This document shows positions 18,844-27,784 of a stretch of DNA of 64,000 bases, piece by piece. How positions within the stretch are numbered: the stretch's first letter is position 1; every line of letters starts with the position of its first letter. The translations under genes and the position numbers were made by a program. This stretch comes from an uncultured Myroides sp. (GTDB lineage Bacteria; Bacteroidota; Bacteroidia; Flavobacteriales; Flavobacteriaceae), in the NCBI GenBank assembly GCA_913777665.1, contig CAJYTF010000013.1, positions 60,919 to 124,918 on the forward strand, read 5' to 3'. The notes under the pieces were generated by a model. The model made no database searches, had not been told where the DNA came from, and was given only the letters and a program-made list of their open reading frames with translations.

Positions 18844-19461
18844 ATGAAACAGATAATACTTTTATTTATTTCAATATTTTTAGTCAGCTGCAACCAAAAA
18901 GCGCAGACACAAAACAGTAGTAAATCAAATATCAACATACAAAAGCGGGATAGTATTTATGGTGAAAAACTTATTGACAGTGAGTTTCTAAAATATGCTG
19001 ACGATTCAAAAACTGACAGTTTAAAAATACACCTTAAAAATTCGTTTGATATTTATGATGAAAATAATTTCAAATTTGCACATATTGATGCAGAAGAACT
19101 TGCTGAATTTAATTTTGGCTCTTTCCTTCCACAACTAAATAAAATGTTGACAAAAAGGAATGTGAATTTGGTTGTTAAAACTGTCAATGATTATGAAACT
19201 ACTAATGATATAGTAATCAATGAAGAAAAATTAAATCTTTACACTAAAAAAGAACTTGATAACCAAACATTCTGGGACACTGCCCCAAGAAACTTTTTTA
19301 AGAAAGTAAATGAATTACTAAAGGCAAAAAATAGTGATGAACAATTTTATCTGCTGTATGGTGAAAATGATTTACAAACATTACTTTTAACAGACAAACA
19401 GTATTTAATTATATTGGAATATTACAAAGACAACGAAAAAGATAAGCCGTACAAACCTTAA
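18844..19461 (+). CDS. Hypothetical lipoprotein, 205 aa
   Basis: The N-terminus MKQIILLFISIFLVSCNQKA is a lipoprotein signal with lipobox LVSC. The mature part is a charged alpha/beta domain (NLVVKTVNDYETTNDIVINE, then FYLLYGENDLQTLLLTDKQY). The gene starts a short + strand run with the DUF2695 and DUF4265 genes, 17 bases before the next start. Family not recognised. Confidence 0.6.
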   Translation: MKQIILLFISIFLVSCNQKAQTQNSSKSNINIQKRDSIYGEKLIDSEFLKYADDSKTDSLKIHLKNSFDIYDENNFKFAHIDAEELAEFNFGSFLPQLNKMLTKRNVNLVVKTVNDYETTNDIVINEEKLNLYTKKELDNQTFWDTAPRNFFKKVNELLKAKNSDEQFYLLYGENDLQTLLLTDKQYLIILEYYKDNEKDKPYKP

Positions 19462-19478
19462 GCAATGCTACCACCAAA

Positions 19479-19790
19479 ATGCCAGATAAAAACGAAATAG
19501 AAAGAAGAAAACAGACCAAAAAGGATTTGAGAGCGAAAGCGAAAATTGAATTTGAAAATTCGCTTCCCATTTCAAGAGAAAAATTCATACAATTATTTGA
19601 TTATTTGGATGAAAACCTGAATGAATTTGGCTGCGATGATTCATTAAAACTCACCTCTGAATTTTTACAAGAGAATGAAATTAAAAATATAGATGAAATT
19701 AAAAACTGGCTTGGTGAAAAAGGCGGTTATTGTGATTGCGAAGTCTTAAATAATGTTGAAGAAATGTTCGAAGAAGATGCCATCCTTTAA
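19479..19790 (+). CDS. DUF2695-family protein
   Basis: The 103-residue soluble protein ends with the DUF2695 pattern GGYCDCEVLNNVEEMF, preceded by a helical region (FIQLFDYLDENLNEFGCDDS). The family's function is unknown. Its last 14 bases overlap the start of the DUF4265 gene, so the two are probably co-translated. Often found among small accessory genes, but no role can be assigned from sequence. Confidence 0.75.
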   Translation: MPDKNEIERRKQTKKDLRAKAKIEFENSLPISREKFIQLFDYLDENLNEFGCDDSLKLTSEFLQENEIKNIDEIKNWLGEKGGYCDCEVLNNVEEMFEEDAIL

Positions 19791-20244
19791 TTCTGAAAAA
19801 ATATTTGTTCGTTACTTTAGTAATGTACTTGATGAAATTGTTGTAGAAACCCTATGGGCGGAAACTATTGATGCCGAAAAAGGACTTTACAAAATTGACA
19901 ACATCCCGTTTTACGGTCCTGAATTTTCATCGGATGATATTGTATTTGCCAAGTTTGATGATGATGAAGAGAGAATTACATACAGAAATGTTGTGGAATA
20001 TTCTGGAAACTCAACCATTCAAGTCATTGTAATTGACGAAAAGCTTAACATTGAAGTCTTGAGAAATGAATTTAAAGAATTAGGCTGCGAAACAGAGGGA
20101 ACCGGAAGTAATTATTTTGTAATGGAAGTTCTTTTTAATAATAGTTATTCTACAATTTATAAAAAGCTTAGTGAATTAGAATCAGCCGGAAAAATTAGTT
20201 TTGCAGAAGTGAATATTTCTCAAAAACATTTAAACGAGAAATAA
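19777..20244 (+). CDS. DUF4265-family protein
   Basis: Taken from the ATG at 19777 (MPSFNSEKIFVRY), just after an aaga purine stretch; the frame can be extended 24 bases upstream but homologue-like sequence begins here. The pattern VETLWAETIDAEKGLYKIDN followed by IPFYGPEFSSDDIVFAKFDD is characteristic of DUF4265. The 155-residue protein is soluble and acidic. It overlaps the DUF2695 gene by 14 bases. Biochemical role unknown. Confidence 0.75.
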   Translation: MPSFNSEKIFVRYFSNVLDEIVVETLWAETIDAEKGLYKIDNIPFYGPEFSSDDIVFAKFDDDEERITYRNVVEYSGNSTIQVIVIDEKLNIEVLRNEFKELGCETEGTGSNYFVMEVLFNNSYSTIYKKLSELESAGKISFAEVNISQKHLNEK

Positions 20245-20288
20245 AAAGACATTGCTGCACTCGGTTTCCCATAACATATTTGCCAAAC

Positions 20289-21149
20289 ATGAAAACTTAC
20301 AGTATCATTTTAATTTTAATTACTCTTTTTACCAGTGGATTATGTGAAGCTCAGGAAAATTGCAAACCTTTGGTTATTGGAAAATCAGACCTTTTACATT
20401 CGAAGACCTTGAAAGAGGACAGAATACTTAACATCTATCTTCCTGAAAATTACAATACAAACGATACATTAACATATCCTGTAATCTACATTCTTGACGG
20501 AGGTATTGAAGAAGATTTTCTGCATGTTGCAGGTATAGTAAGGTTTAACACGCAAGACTGGATTGGTCGTTCTCTGCGTTCGATAGTTGTAGGAATTGAA
20601 GGAAATACCAGAAGACGCGATTTTACATTTGCTGTTAGCAATACCGCTTTTATTGAGAAAGAAGGGTTTTCTAAATCAAGCTTTCCCCAATATGGAGGTT
20701 CGGAAAAATATATGAATTTCATTGAAAAAGAATTGCAGCCTTATATTGCGAAAGCCTATAAAGCACAAGCTAAAAGAACAATAATTGGAGAATCTTTAGC
20801 AGGGCTGATTACTACAGAAATACTTTTAAAACGACCTAACTTGTTTGACGACTATATCATTATTAGTCCAAGTTTATGGTGGGGAGACCAATTACTTTTA
20901 ACTGATGCCGAAGACCTGTTAAATAAAAATCTTTCAAAACAAGTAAATGTATATCTGGGAGTTCCCAATAAAGAAGAATATATAAAGATGTACAATGAAA
21001 GCGAGATGCTGCAAAAGCTACTTAAAAGCAACAAGAACATTAACCTGATTTTTGATTATATGCCCGAAGAGCTTCATTCTACTGTAATTCATCAGGCAGT
21101 TTATAATGCATTTAAAAAACTTTATCCGAAAACATTCTATTCAAAGTAA
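20289..21149 (+). CDS. Secreted esterase, putative esterase (Fes/IroE, PF00756) family
   Basis: Start set at the ATG at 20289; the frame's earlier TTG is less likely. A signal peptide (MKTYSIILILITLFTSGLCEA) precedes an alpha/beta-hydrolase domain with YPVIYILDGG and the nucleophile elbow GESLAG. The catalytic His is likely the one in ELHSTVIHQA near the end. The family hydrolyses esters such as siderophore or acyl esters; the substrate is unknown here. Another secreted esterase of the same broad family is at 26.6 kb. Confidence 0.8.
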   Translation: MKTYSIILILITLFTSGLCEAQENCKPLVIGKSDLLHSKTLKEDRILNIYLPENYNTNDTLTYPVIYILDGGIEEDFLHVAGIVRFNTQDWIGRSLRSIVVGIEGNTRRRDFTFAVSNTAFIEKEGFSKSSFPQYGGSEKYMNFIEKELQPYIAKAYKAQAKRTIIGESLAGLITTEILLKRPNLFDDYIIISPSLWWGDQLLLTDAEDLLNKNLSKQVNVYLGVPNKEEYIKMYNESEMLQKLLKSNKNINLIFDYMPEELHSTVIHQAVYNAFKKLYPKTFYSK

Positions 21150-21240
21150 ACTTTAAGGAACTGATACGGAGATTTACAGAAGTAATACTGAACTATTGTC
21201 TATATTGAATTGTTTATGTGCGGGATATGAGATGCTTGAT

Positions 21241-21291
21241 GCGGGGTGTTTGATGCTTGGTGCGGGGTGTTTGATGCTTGGTGCGGGGTGT
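21241..21291. repeat. 21-bp tandem repeat (about 2.4 copies)
   Basis: The unit gcggggtgtttgatgcttgg plus t is repeated at 21241, 21262 and partly at 21283. It runs into a ccttcgac..gctcagt.. repeat. The whole 21150-21994 gap is repeats with no gene. Confidence 0.85.
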
Positions 21292-21354
21292 GCCTTCGAC
21301 AATTCGATACATCGACAAGCTCAGTAAACGCGGGCTCAGTGACCGGGAATGGGA

Positions 21355-21660
21355 AAAGTTATTGATGAAGTAATTGATTCTCGACTGGGCTCGAACTGAC
21401 GTGACGTTGGAGTGGTAGAAATATCTGGCTTTGAGATCTGCATTGTTAGTGATTGATACCTTTCGGTTTTTCTCTTCTTTATAACTAAAGAAGCAAAGTT
21501 TTTTCTTTTTGGTCTTGCCTCAGTTCAAAAACGGTTGAACTTTTCCTTGTTCACTATCTGATCGAAACGGTGTTTCACACCCCGATCATCTTACGCTCTC
21601 TTCGTCGGTTCAACTATTGTTTTCGCACTAATGGCGCTTTGATTCGCAAATATATATAAT
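21355..21660. repeat. Dispersed repeat family A, copy 4
   Basis: It contains gattctcgactgggctcgaa, ggagtggtagaaatatctgg and ctttgagatctgcattgtta, then an actatctgatcgaaacggtg centre with ccccgatcatctt, ending in ctaatggcgctttgattcgc. The organisation matches copies 1-3. Confidence 0.8.
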
Positions 21661-21865
21661 GATTTGTTTTTTAATCGTTGAGGTGTTGAATCGTTTATAT
21701 GTTGGGTGATGGATGTTGGGTGTGCCTTCGACACTTCGGCGGGCTCAGTGACCGCCTCAGGCACCGTTGGAAGGATTTTTTTCACAGATGCACAGATTAT
21801 AACTTGATTTGTTTTACTTAAAAATATCTACAGATTCTGAATATTGTACACTTAAAAGTTATGAT
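21661..21865. repeat. Repeat families B and C combined (tgatggatgttgg, ccttcgacacttcggcggg)
   Basis: The stretch has tgttgggtgatggatgttgg (family B), then ccttcgacacttcggcgggc, tcagtgaccgcctcaggcac (family C), then cacagatgcacagattataa (family B). The same C-B order occurs at 27.8-27.9 kb. The 64-residue - strand frame here is a by-product of the repeat. Confidence 0.7.
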
Positions 21866-21994
21866 CAAAATACTACCCTAATAACTAACCTATATTTGTT
21901 TTGGCTACAACAATCTTTGATTTGGTCACATGCACGATTTTAGTGTTTCTCAACTTTGCATTGTAAATAATTAATCATTTAAAAACAATAAAAA

Positions 21995-22834
21995 ATGAGT
22001 ACAAAAAAAGTATGGTTCGTAACAGGAGCTTCAAAAGGTTTAGGTTTAACATTAGTTAAAAAATTATTATCGGAAGGCTATTCCGTAGCAGCGACTTCTA
22101 GAAATGTTTCGGAACTTCAGAAAGTCATCAGTGAAGAAAATTCAACATTCTTACCGTTGGAAGTTGATTTGGTGAATGAAAATTCGGTTGCAGAAGCTGT
22201 TTCGAAATCGATTGAAAAATTCGGAAAGATTGATGTGATTGTGAACAACGCAGGTTACGGACAATTGGGAACTTTGGAAGAATTGACAGACAAAGAAAGT
22301 CGTCAGAATTTTGACACCAATGTTTTTGGTTCTTTGAATGTCATTAGAAAAACAATGCCATATTTCAGAGCACAAAAAAGTGGTTCGATTTTCAATATCG
22401 CTTCCATTGGCGGATTGTCTGGAGAATTTCCGGGTTGGGGAATTTATTGCGCTACCAAATTTGCCGTTGTTGGATTTACTGAGGCTTTGTCGGCTGAAGT
22501 AAAAGAATTTGGTGTGAATGCGACGGTTATTTATCCCGGATATTTCAGAACTGATTTCTTGACAGGCGGTTCACTTAGAACTCCGAAAACTGAGATTGAA
22601 GAATATACTGAGGCAAGACAACTTCAAGTTGCCCACGAAAAAGACATCAATGGAAATCAAATGGGAAGCCCTGAAAAAGCGGCGACTGCAATGATTGAAT
22701 TAGCTGAAATGCAAAATCCACCAGTTCATCTGGTGTTAGGTTCTGATGCTTTTCAAATGGCAAATACAAAATTAACCACACTTCAAAATGAAATTTCTGA
22801 TTTCAAAACTCTAAGTACATCAACAGATTATTAA
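21995..22834 (+). CDS. Short-chain dehydrogenase/reductase (SDR)
   Basis: The 279-residue protein has the classical SDR features: NAD(P)-binding TGASKGLG (near residue 9), NNAG (around 85), active-site Ser in NIASIGG and the YxxxK pair in YCATKFAVVG. The substrate is not predictable. It opens a + strand module with two AraC regulators and an aldo/keto reductase. A weak promoter-like CAACTTTG lies about 40 bases upstream. Codon choice (frequent ttg, gaa/ggc mix) differs from the TTA-rich neighbours, suggesting transfer. Confidence 0.85.
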   Translation: MSTKKVWFVTGASKGLGLTLVKKLLSEGYSVAATSRNVSELQKVISEENSTFLPLEVDLVNENSVAEAVSKSIEKFGKIDVIVNNAGYGQLGTLEELTDKESRQNFDTNVFGSLNVIRKTMPYFRAQKSGSIFNIASIGGLSGEFPGWGIYCATKFAVVGFTEALSAEVKEFGVNATVIYPGYFRTDFLTGGSLRTPKTEIEEYTEARQLQVAHEKDINGNQMGSPEKAATAMIELAEMQNPPVHLVLGSDAFQMANTKLTTLQNEISDFKTLSTSTDY

Positions 22835-22841
22835 CTTTGTA

Positions 22842-22874
22842 AAGGCAACAGCCACAAACTGTTGCCTAATTTTG
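22842..22874 (+). terminator. Hairpin after the SDR gene, with an overlapping TAATTTTG box
   Basis: Arms aggcaacag and ctgttgcct enclose a 7-base loop, followed by aatttt. The T tract is also the -7-like box TAATTTTG (22867-22874), six bases before the AraC start codon at 22880. It may terminate the SDR transcript; a promoter here would give an almost leaderless araC mRNA, which is speculative. Confidence 0.55.
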
Positions 22875-22879
22875 AAATA

Positions 22880-23794
22880 ATGACCAATAGAAAATTATAC
22901 ACAGTTGACACGATTGCTGAATTCCACAGGATTTCAGGATTGCCCAAACCTCAGCATCCGTTGATTAGTCTGGTGGATTACAGTTTGGTGGAATATCAAA
23001 TCGAGGAATCAGAAATCAGCTGGATTCAGGATTTGTATTTTATGGGTTTTAAGCGTGACCTGCAAGGGAAACTGCATTACGGTCAAAGTCAGTATGATTT
23101 TGATGAAGGTTTGATGTGTTTTATTGCGCCGAGACAATTGGTTAAGATGATTATTGATAAGTCGGGCATAAAACCTTCAGGATATCTTTTGGCTTTTCAT
23201 CCCGATTTTATTTGGAATACGCCTTTAGCAAAGACAATTTCCAATTATAAATTTTTCGGTTATGATGTGAATGAAGCTTTATTTCTTTCCGAAAAAGAAG
23301 AAGAAACTTTAATCGGACTTTTCAAAGGAATTGAAAAAGAATATCAGTCTGGAATTGATGAATTCACACAGAATATCATCATTTCTCAAATCGAGGTTAT
23401 CCTGAATTACTGCGAAAGGTTTTATCAAAGACAATTCATTACAAGGAAAAAGAGCAATCATCAGGTTTTGGATAAATTAGAAAATATCTTGGATGATTAT
23501 TTCAAAAATAATGTTATCAACAAAGGTTTACCAACCGCGAATTATATTGCCGAATCTCTGAATATTTCGACTAATTATCTAGGAAGCTTATTGAAATCTT
23601 TGACGGGACAAACCACGCAACAACACATTCACGAAAAGTTGATTCAAAAAGCCAAAGAAAAGCTTTCTACAACAGAGCTTTCTGTAAGTGAAATTGCTTA
23701 TGAATTGGGATTTGAACATTCTCAATCTTTCAGCAAATTGTTTAAGGCTAAAACCGATATTTCGCCTTTGGAATTTCGGAAGTCATTTAACTGA
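22880..23794 (+). CDS. AraC-family transcriptional regulator
   Basis: I use the ATG at 22880; the upstream TTG at 22862 lies inside a hairpin. The 304-residue protein has a variable N-terminal sensing region and a C-terminal AraC double helix-turn-helix (ESLNISTNYLGSLLKSLTGQ, then ELSVSEIAYELGFEHSQSFS and SPLEFRKSFN). It follows the SDR gene and precedes the aldo/keto reductase gene, so it probably controls these redox genes. A close paralogue lies at 25.2 kb. Confidence 0.85.
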   Translation: MTNRKLYTVDTIAEFHRISGLPKPQHPLISLVDYSLVEYQIEESEISWIQDLYFMGFKRDLQGKLHYGQSQYDFDEGLMCFIAPRQLVKMIIDKSGIKPSGYLLAFHPDFIWNTPLAKTISNYKFFGYDVNEALFLSEKEEETLIGLFKGIEKEYQSGIDEFTQNIIISQIEVILNYCERFYQRQFITRKKSNHQVLDKLENILDDYFKNNVINKGLPTANYIAESLNISTNYLGSLLKSLTGQTTQQHIHEKLIQKAKEKLSTTELSVSEIAYELGFEHSQSFSKLFKAKTDISPLEFRKSFN

Positions 23795-23882
23795 CATCAG
23801 TAATTCTCATACAATATCCGTCGTTTTGCATACATCGAATTTTTAATTTCTGCTGAATTTTGTATCAATAAAATTTAACAAT

Positions 23883-24890
23883 ATGAAATTGAATCAAGTA
23901 AAATTAGGAAGCCAAGGTTTAATCGTTCCGAATATCGGTATGGGATGTATGGGAATGACAGGTTTCGGCGATGCAGATATGTATGGAAAAACGGATGAAC
24001 AGGAAGCGATTGCAACTATTCACCGTTCATTGGAATTGGGTGGAAGTTTTCTAGACACCGCAGATTTGTACGGACCTTTTAAAAATGAACAGTTGATTGC
24101 AAAAGCGATTGAAGGAAATCGTGACCAATATATTATCGCAACGAAATTTGGTTGGGAAATTGATGACAATGAGCAAGTGACTTGGAAAATCAACGGTAGT
24201 AAAGATTATGTGAAAAAATCTGTTGAGCGTTCTCTGAAAAATTTGAAAACTGATTACATCGACCTTTATTATATGCATCGTCTCGATAAAAATGTTCCGA
24301 TTGAAGAAACGGTTGGAGCGATGAGCGATTTGGTGAAAGAAGGGAAAATTGGATATATCGGTTTGTCGGAAGTTGGTTCGGAAACCGTGAGAAGAGCACA
24401 CGCAATTCATCCGATTTCGGCAGTTCAAAGTGAATATTCTTTGTTTGAAAGAACCGTTGAAGAAAAAGGCGTTATCAAAACGTTGAATGAACTAGGAATT
24501 GGTTTTGTAGCGTATTCTCCACTTGGAAGAGGATTTTTATCAGGAAATATCAAAACCATTGATGACTTGCCGGAAAATGATTTCCGAAGAGGAATTCCAC
24601 GTTTTCAAGGGGAACATTTCCAAAAAAATATTGAACTGGTGGAAGCGATTGAAAATATGGCGAAAGAAAAAGAAATCACGTCTTCGCAATTAGCTTTGGC
24701 TTGGATTATCAGCAAGGGAATTCTACCGATTCCGGGAACGAAACGCAGAAAATATCTTGAACAGAATATTGAAGCGAGCAAAATTGTTTTAAGTGAATCT
24801 GATATTCAGAAACTGGAAAGTATTGTGCCTTTAGGAACGGATACTGGAGCGACTTATGATGAGTTTGGGATGGGACTTTTGGATTATTAA
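23883..24890 (+). CDS. Aldo/keto reductase
   Basis: The 335-residue TIM-barrel oxidoreductase has the AKR signatures FLDTADLYG (Asp and Tyr of the active site), ATKFGW (Lys) and YYMHRLD (His). C-terminal NADPH-binding sequence follows (ILPIPGTKRRKYLEQN). It likely reduces aldehydes or ketones with NADPH. Placed between two AraC paralogues, it is probably under their control, as part of a detoxification-type module. Confidence 0.9.
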   Translation: MKLNQVKLGSQGLIVPNIGMGCMGMTGFGDADMYGKTDEQEAIATIHRSLELGGSFLDTADLYGPFKNEQLIAKAIEGNRDQYIIATKFGWEIDDNEQVTWKINGSKDYVKKSVERSLKNLKTDYIDLYYMHRLDKNVPIEETVGAMSDLVKEGKIGYIGLSEVGSETVRRAHAIHPISAVQSEYSLFERTVEEKGVIKTLNELGIGFVAYSPLGRGFLSGNIKTIDDLPENDFRRGIPRFQGEHFQKNIELVEAIENMAKEKEITSSQLALAWIISKGILPIPGTKRRKYLEQNIEASKIVLSESDIQKLESIVPLGTDTGATYDEFGMGLLDY

Positions 24891-24915
24891 TTTGTTTAAA
24901 TTAAAATATTTGTAG

Positions 24916-25003
24916 TTTGTCATTCTGAACGAAATGAAATGTAGTGAAGAATCTCAATATATTTCAGAGATTCTTCCTTCGTCAGAATGACAGACTGCTT
25001 ATA
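24916..25003. repeat. Long inverted repeat (REP-like), gtcattctgaacgaa type
   Basis: The left arm gtcattctgaacgaaatgaa..agtgaagaatctc pairs with gagattcttccttcgtcaga..atgac, giving a long imperfect hairpin. Related gtcattc.gaa / ggaatgaca pieces occur at 34.22, 36.6 and 60.5 kb. It lies between convergent-looking flanks and may terminate the reductase transcript. Confidence 0.8.
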
Positions 25004-25094
25004 AACACAATACGATTGCAGCCCGACTTATCTCATCTTTTTTATTTTTTATTTGGAATCGATGAACCACTTCGTTAGGTTTGAGCGGAGCTCT

Positions 25095-25130
25095 TTTTGC
25101 GGAACGAAGTGGAGCAAAAAGATTGGGAGC
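25095..25130. repeat. Second inverted repeat in the spacer (gctctttttgc / gcaaaaagattgggagc)
   Basis: Left arm gctctttttgc and right arm gcaaaaaga surround ggaacgaagtgga. Nothing of this type is seen elsewhere in the window, so it may have travelled with the reductase module. Confidence 0.5.
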
Positions 25131-25211
25131 CCTTCGACAAACTCAGGATAAATTACAGACGGATAAAGGCACCCAAATTATTACTATCTTTAATATTTAG
25201 AATTTCAAATT

Positions 25212-26108
25212 ATGAACACGATAAAATCTATTTCGGCTTTTCACAGATTGTTGTCGCTTCCGGAACCGAAACATCCGATGGTGAGCGTGGTGAATCTTTC
25301 GGAAAGTGTTTTCATAGAAGATGAAGTCTGGAAAGGTTTTGTGAGCCGTTATTATTGCGTCGCGCTGAAACGAAATGCGACCGGAAAAATAAGATATGGA
25401 CAGCAGCATTACGATTATGATAAGGGTGTGCTGAGTTTTACGGCGCCAAATCAGGTGCAATATCTAGATTTGAAAACGATGGATTGTGAAAATACGGGTT
25501 ATCTTTTGATTTTTCACGAGGATTTTCTGTTGAAACATTCTTTGGCGAATACGATTTCGTCTTACGGATTTTTCTCTTATGCCGTGAATGAAGCATTGCA
25601 TCTGTCTGAAGATGAAGAAAATAACCTGCTTGAAATTCTAAATAAAATCGATAAAGAATGTGAGCATATCGACCAGCATACACAGGAAATTATTTTGTCG
25701 CAGATCGAGTTGCTTTTAAATTATTCGAAGCGGTTTTATGAGAGACAATTTATCACCAGAAAAAGTGGGAATCATCAGCTTTTGGCTAAATTTGAAAAGT
25801 TTCTGAATGATTATTTTGATAAAGAATCTTCTGAAAAAGGTTTGTTGACCGTTCATCAGATTGCCGAAGCGATGAATCTTTCCCCGAATTATCTGAGTGA
25901 TCTTTTGCGCATCCATACCGGACAAAATACACAACAGCACATCCACGAAAAGCTGATCAGCAAAGCGAAAGAGAAACTTTCTACAACGGAATTATCGGTA
26001 AGTGAGATTGCTTATGAATTGGGATTTGAGCATTCGCAGTCGTTTTCTACGCTTTTTAAAAAGAAAACTAAGATGTCGCCGTTGGAGTTTCGACAGTCTT
26101 TTAATTAA
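25212..26108 (+). CDS. AraC-family transcriptional regulator (paralogue)
   Basis: The 298-residue protein starts MNTIKSISAFHRLLSLPEPK and is collinear with the AraC protein at 22.88 kb. The C-terminal DNA-binding half is nearly identical over STTELSVSEIAYELGFEHSQ, while the N-terminal sensing half has diverged. The two probably bind similar sites but respond to different signals. It lies alone downstream of the aldo/keto reductase. Confidence 0.85.
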   Translation: MNTIKSISAFHRLLSLPEPKHPMVSVVNLSESVFIEDEVWKGFVSRYYCVALKRNATGKIRYGQQHYDYDKGVLSFTAPNQVQYLDLKTMDCENTGYLLIFHEDFLLKHSLANTISSYGFFSYAVNEALHLSEDEENNLLEILNKIDKECEHIDQHTQEIILSQIELLLNYSKRFYERQFITRKSGNHQLLAKFEKFLNDYFDKESSEKGLLTVHQIAEAMNLSPNYLSDLLRIHTGQNTQQHIHEKLISKAKEKLSTTELSVSEIAYELGFEHSQSFSTLFKKKTKMSPLEFRQSFN

Positions 26109-26425
26109 AGAATAGCTGTTGAATGGTTTATATGCTGGACTTTGGGTGATGGATGATAAGGATGTTATGTGTGTTTAAAGAACTATTAGGTGTTATATAT
26201 TGGAGGTATCTGGGTATTTCGGCAAACTCAGCAACCACAGGCTTGATATGGCAGATTACTATATAAACAACAGATTACACTTGATCAGTTGAACCTTCCT
26301 ATGTTGTTTGATTTTAGAACAGATTCATACATTATCATTTGAGATATTGATTCGTTGAACTGGTTAATCGTTAAACTTTTGAGCTGTATTGGTTAATAGG
26401 CGGTATTTTTTTACGTTTCCGATAA

Positions 26426-26545
26426 AACTGGAAAAATATATTTGAACAGACTAAAGCAACTTCTAAAGACAAATTTAAGCGTTCTAACTTACACTCACCC
26501 GCAGAATATAAGGATGTTGGAGATTTTATTTTGAAATACTCTTAA
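26426..26545 (+). pseudogene. Short coding remnant, unrecognised
   Basis: Between two stops a frame reads IFEQTKATSKDKFKRSNLHS then PAEYKDVGDFILKYS, which looks like the C-terminus of a former gene. No start codon is present and I do not recognise the family. The surrounding gap 26109-26610 otherwise holds fragments of repeat families B and C and no gene. Confidence 0.3.
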
Positions 26546-26610
26546 AGATTACCATAAAAAACGTTTATATTAGTGAGTCAATTACACTTTGCTGCTTATT
26601 ACAAAGAACT

Positions 26611-27765
26611 ATGCTTAAAAAATTTATTGCTTTATTATTTTTAACCCTGATTACTTGTGGTTTATATGCCCAAAACTACGAAAGATATAAAGTATTACAA
26701 GACACAATTATAGCTTCTAAAAATCTGGGTTTTACAAAAGGCATTACTGTTACCGTTCCGATAGAATGGCAAAAGGGAACACAAAATAAGTTTCCTTTAA
26801 TTATTGTATTTGACAGACAAAATAAAAGAAGCCACAACTATATTCTACAAACAATTGACTACCTGACAAGCACAGAGCAAATGCCATCGGCAGTTATTGT
26901 TAGTGTAGCATCGGAACAACGTTTTAGATATATAGAAACGCAATATAAAGCGGACGTAAACGGTGTTGCAACTGAAAATGAAAAATTTATTTTTGAAGAG
27001 CTGATTTCGTTTGCGAACAAACAATATAATACTTCGGACTTTAGGGTACTGATAGGGCATTCTAGATACGGTTACTTTACCACGGCGCTTTTTAGTACGA
27101 GAACCAAGGATTTGAACGGCGTAATTTCTATGAGTCCGTTCTTTACTCAGAAAAATTCGGACTTAACGGATTCTATACGTAAGATGAATGAGACTATATA
27201 TGCCTCAAAAAAATATTATCGTTATGGAATTGGCAATGATTTTCCGGAAGATGCCGTTAAGATGGATTCCACTTTACAGCAGCTTACGTTAAATTCTTCT
27301 TTAGACATTAAGGGATACCGCTTTAAGCAAGCGAGCCATGATACTACCCCCGGTTTAATAATAAGTACAGCGCTTTATGAACTATTTGAGCAATGGTCTG
27401 CCATACAGGCAAAATACATTTCTAACAACCAGAAAGATCTGGGTATAAAGACTGCGCTTGATAAGGAGATTACAGCACACTATGGTGCCCCGCTTAATTT
27501 TTCGATAGGTATTTTAAACGGTAAGGGCTGGTATTTTTACAATGAAAAGGATTATGCGAAGGCGATTAAAGCCTGGGAAATACTGGTAGAGAGTTACCCT
27601 AACTTTTCCCAAGGATATCTCGCTATCATTAAAGCACAAATTAAATTGAAACAGAACCATGCTGCCACATTAGTTAAATTTAAAAATTCATTGAATAATT
27701 CTGAGCTGTATAAGGAAAGTGAAAAAGAAGGATTGATGAAGGAATTGAAGGAAATTATTAAATGA
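26611..27765 (+). CDS. Secreted esterase (PF00756-type) with C-terminal TPR-like region
   Basis: The signal peptide is MLKKFIALLFLTLITCGLYA. Residues 30-270 form an alpha/beta-hydrolase domain with FPLIIVFDRQ and nucleophile elbow GHSRYG; His in the ASHDTTPG stretch is the likely base. About 90 C-terminal residues (YFYNEKDYAKAIKAWEILVE) look like one or two TPR repeats. It is probably a periplasmic or secreted esterase; the substrate is unknown. Confidence 0.8.
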   Translation: MLKKFIALLFLTLITCGLYAQNYERYKVLQDTIIASKNLGFTKGITVTVPIEWQKGTQNKFPLIIVFDRQNKRSHNYILQTIDYLTSTEQMPSAVIVSVASEQRFRYIETQYKADVNGVATENEKFIFEELISFANKQYNTSDFRVLIGHSRYGYFTTALFSTRTKDLNGVISMSPFFTQKNSDLTDSIRKMNETIYASKKYYRYGIGNDFPEDAVKMDSTLQQLTLNSSLDIKGYRFKQASHDTTPGLIISTALYELFEQWSAIQAKYISNNQKDLGIKTALDKEITAHYGAPLNFSIGILNGKGWYFYNEKDYAKAIKAWEILVESYPNFSQGYLAIIKAQIKLKQNHAATLVKFKNSLNNSELYKESEKEGLMKELKEIIK

Positions 27766-27784
27766 GGAAAGGGTGCTTGATATT

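Noticed and set aside
21591..21785. 64-residue - strand frame with PTVPEAVTEPAEV, and its relative at 27688-27897
   Set aside because: Translation of the ccttcgac..gctcagtgacc repeat; such frames occur wherever this repeat is found.
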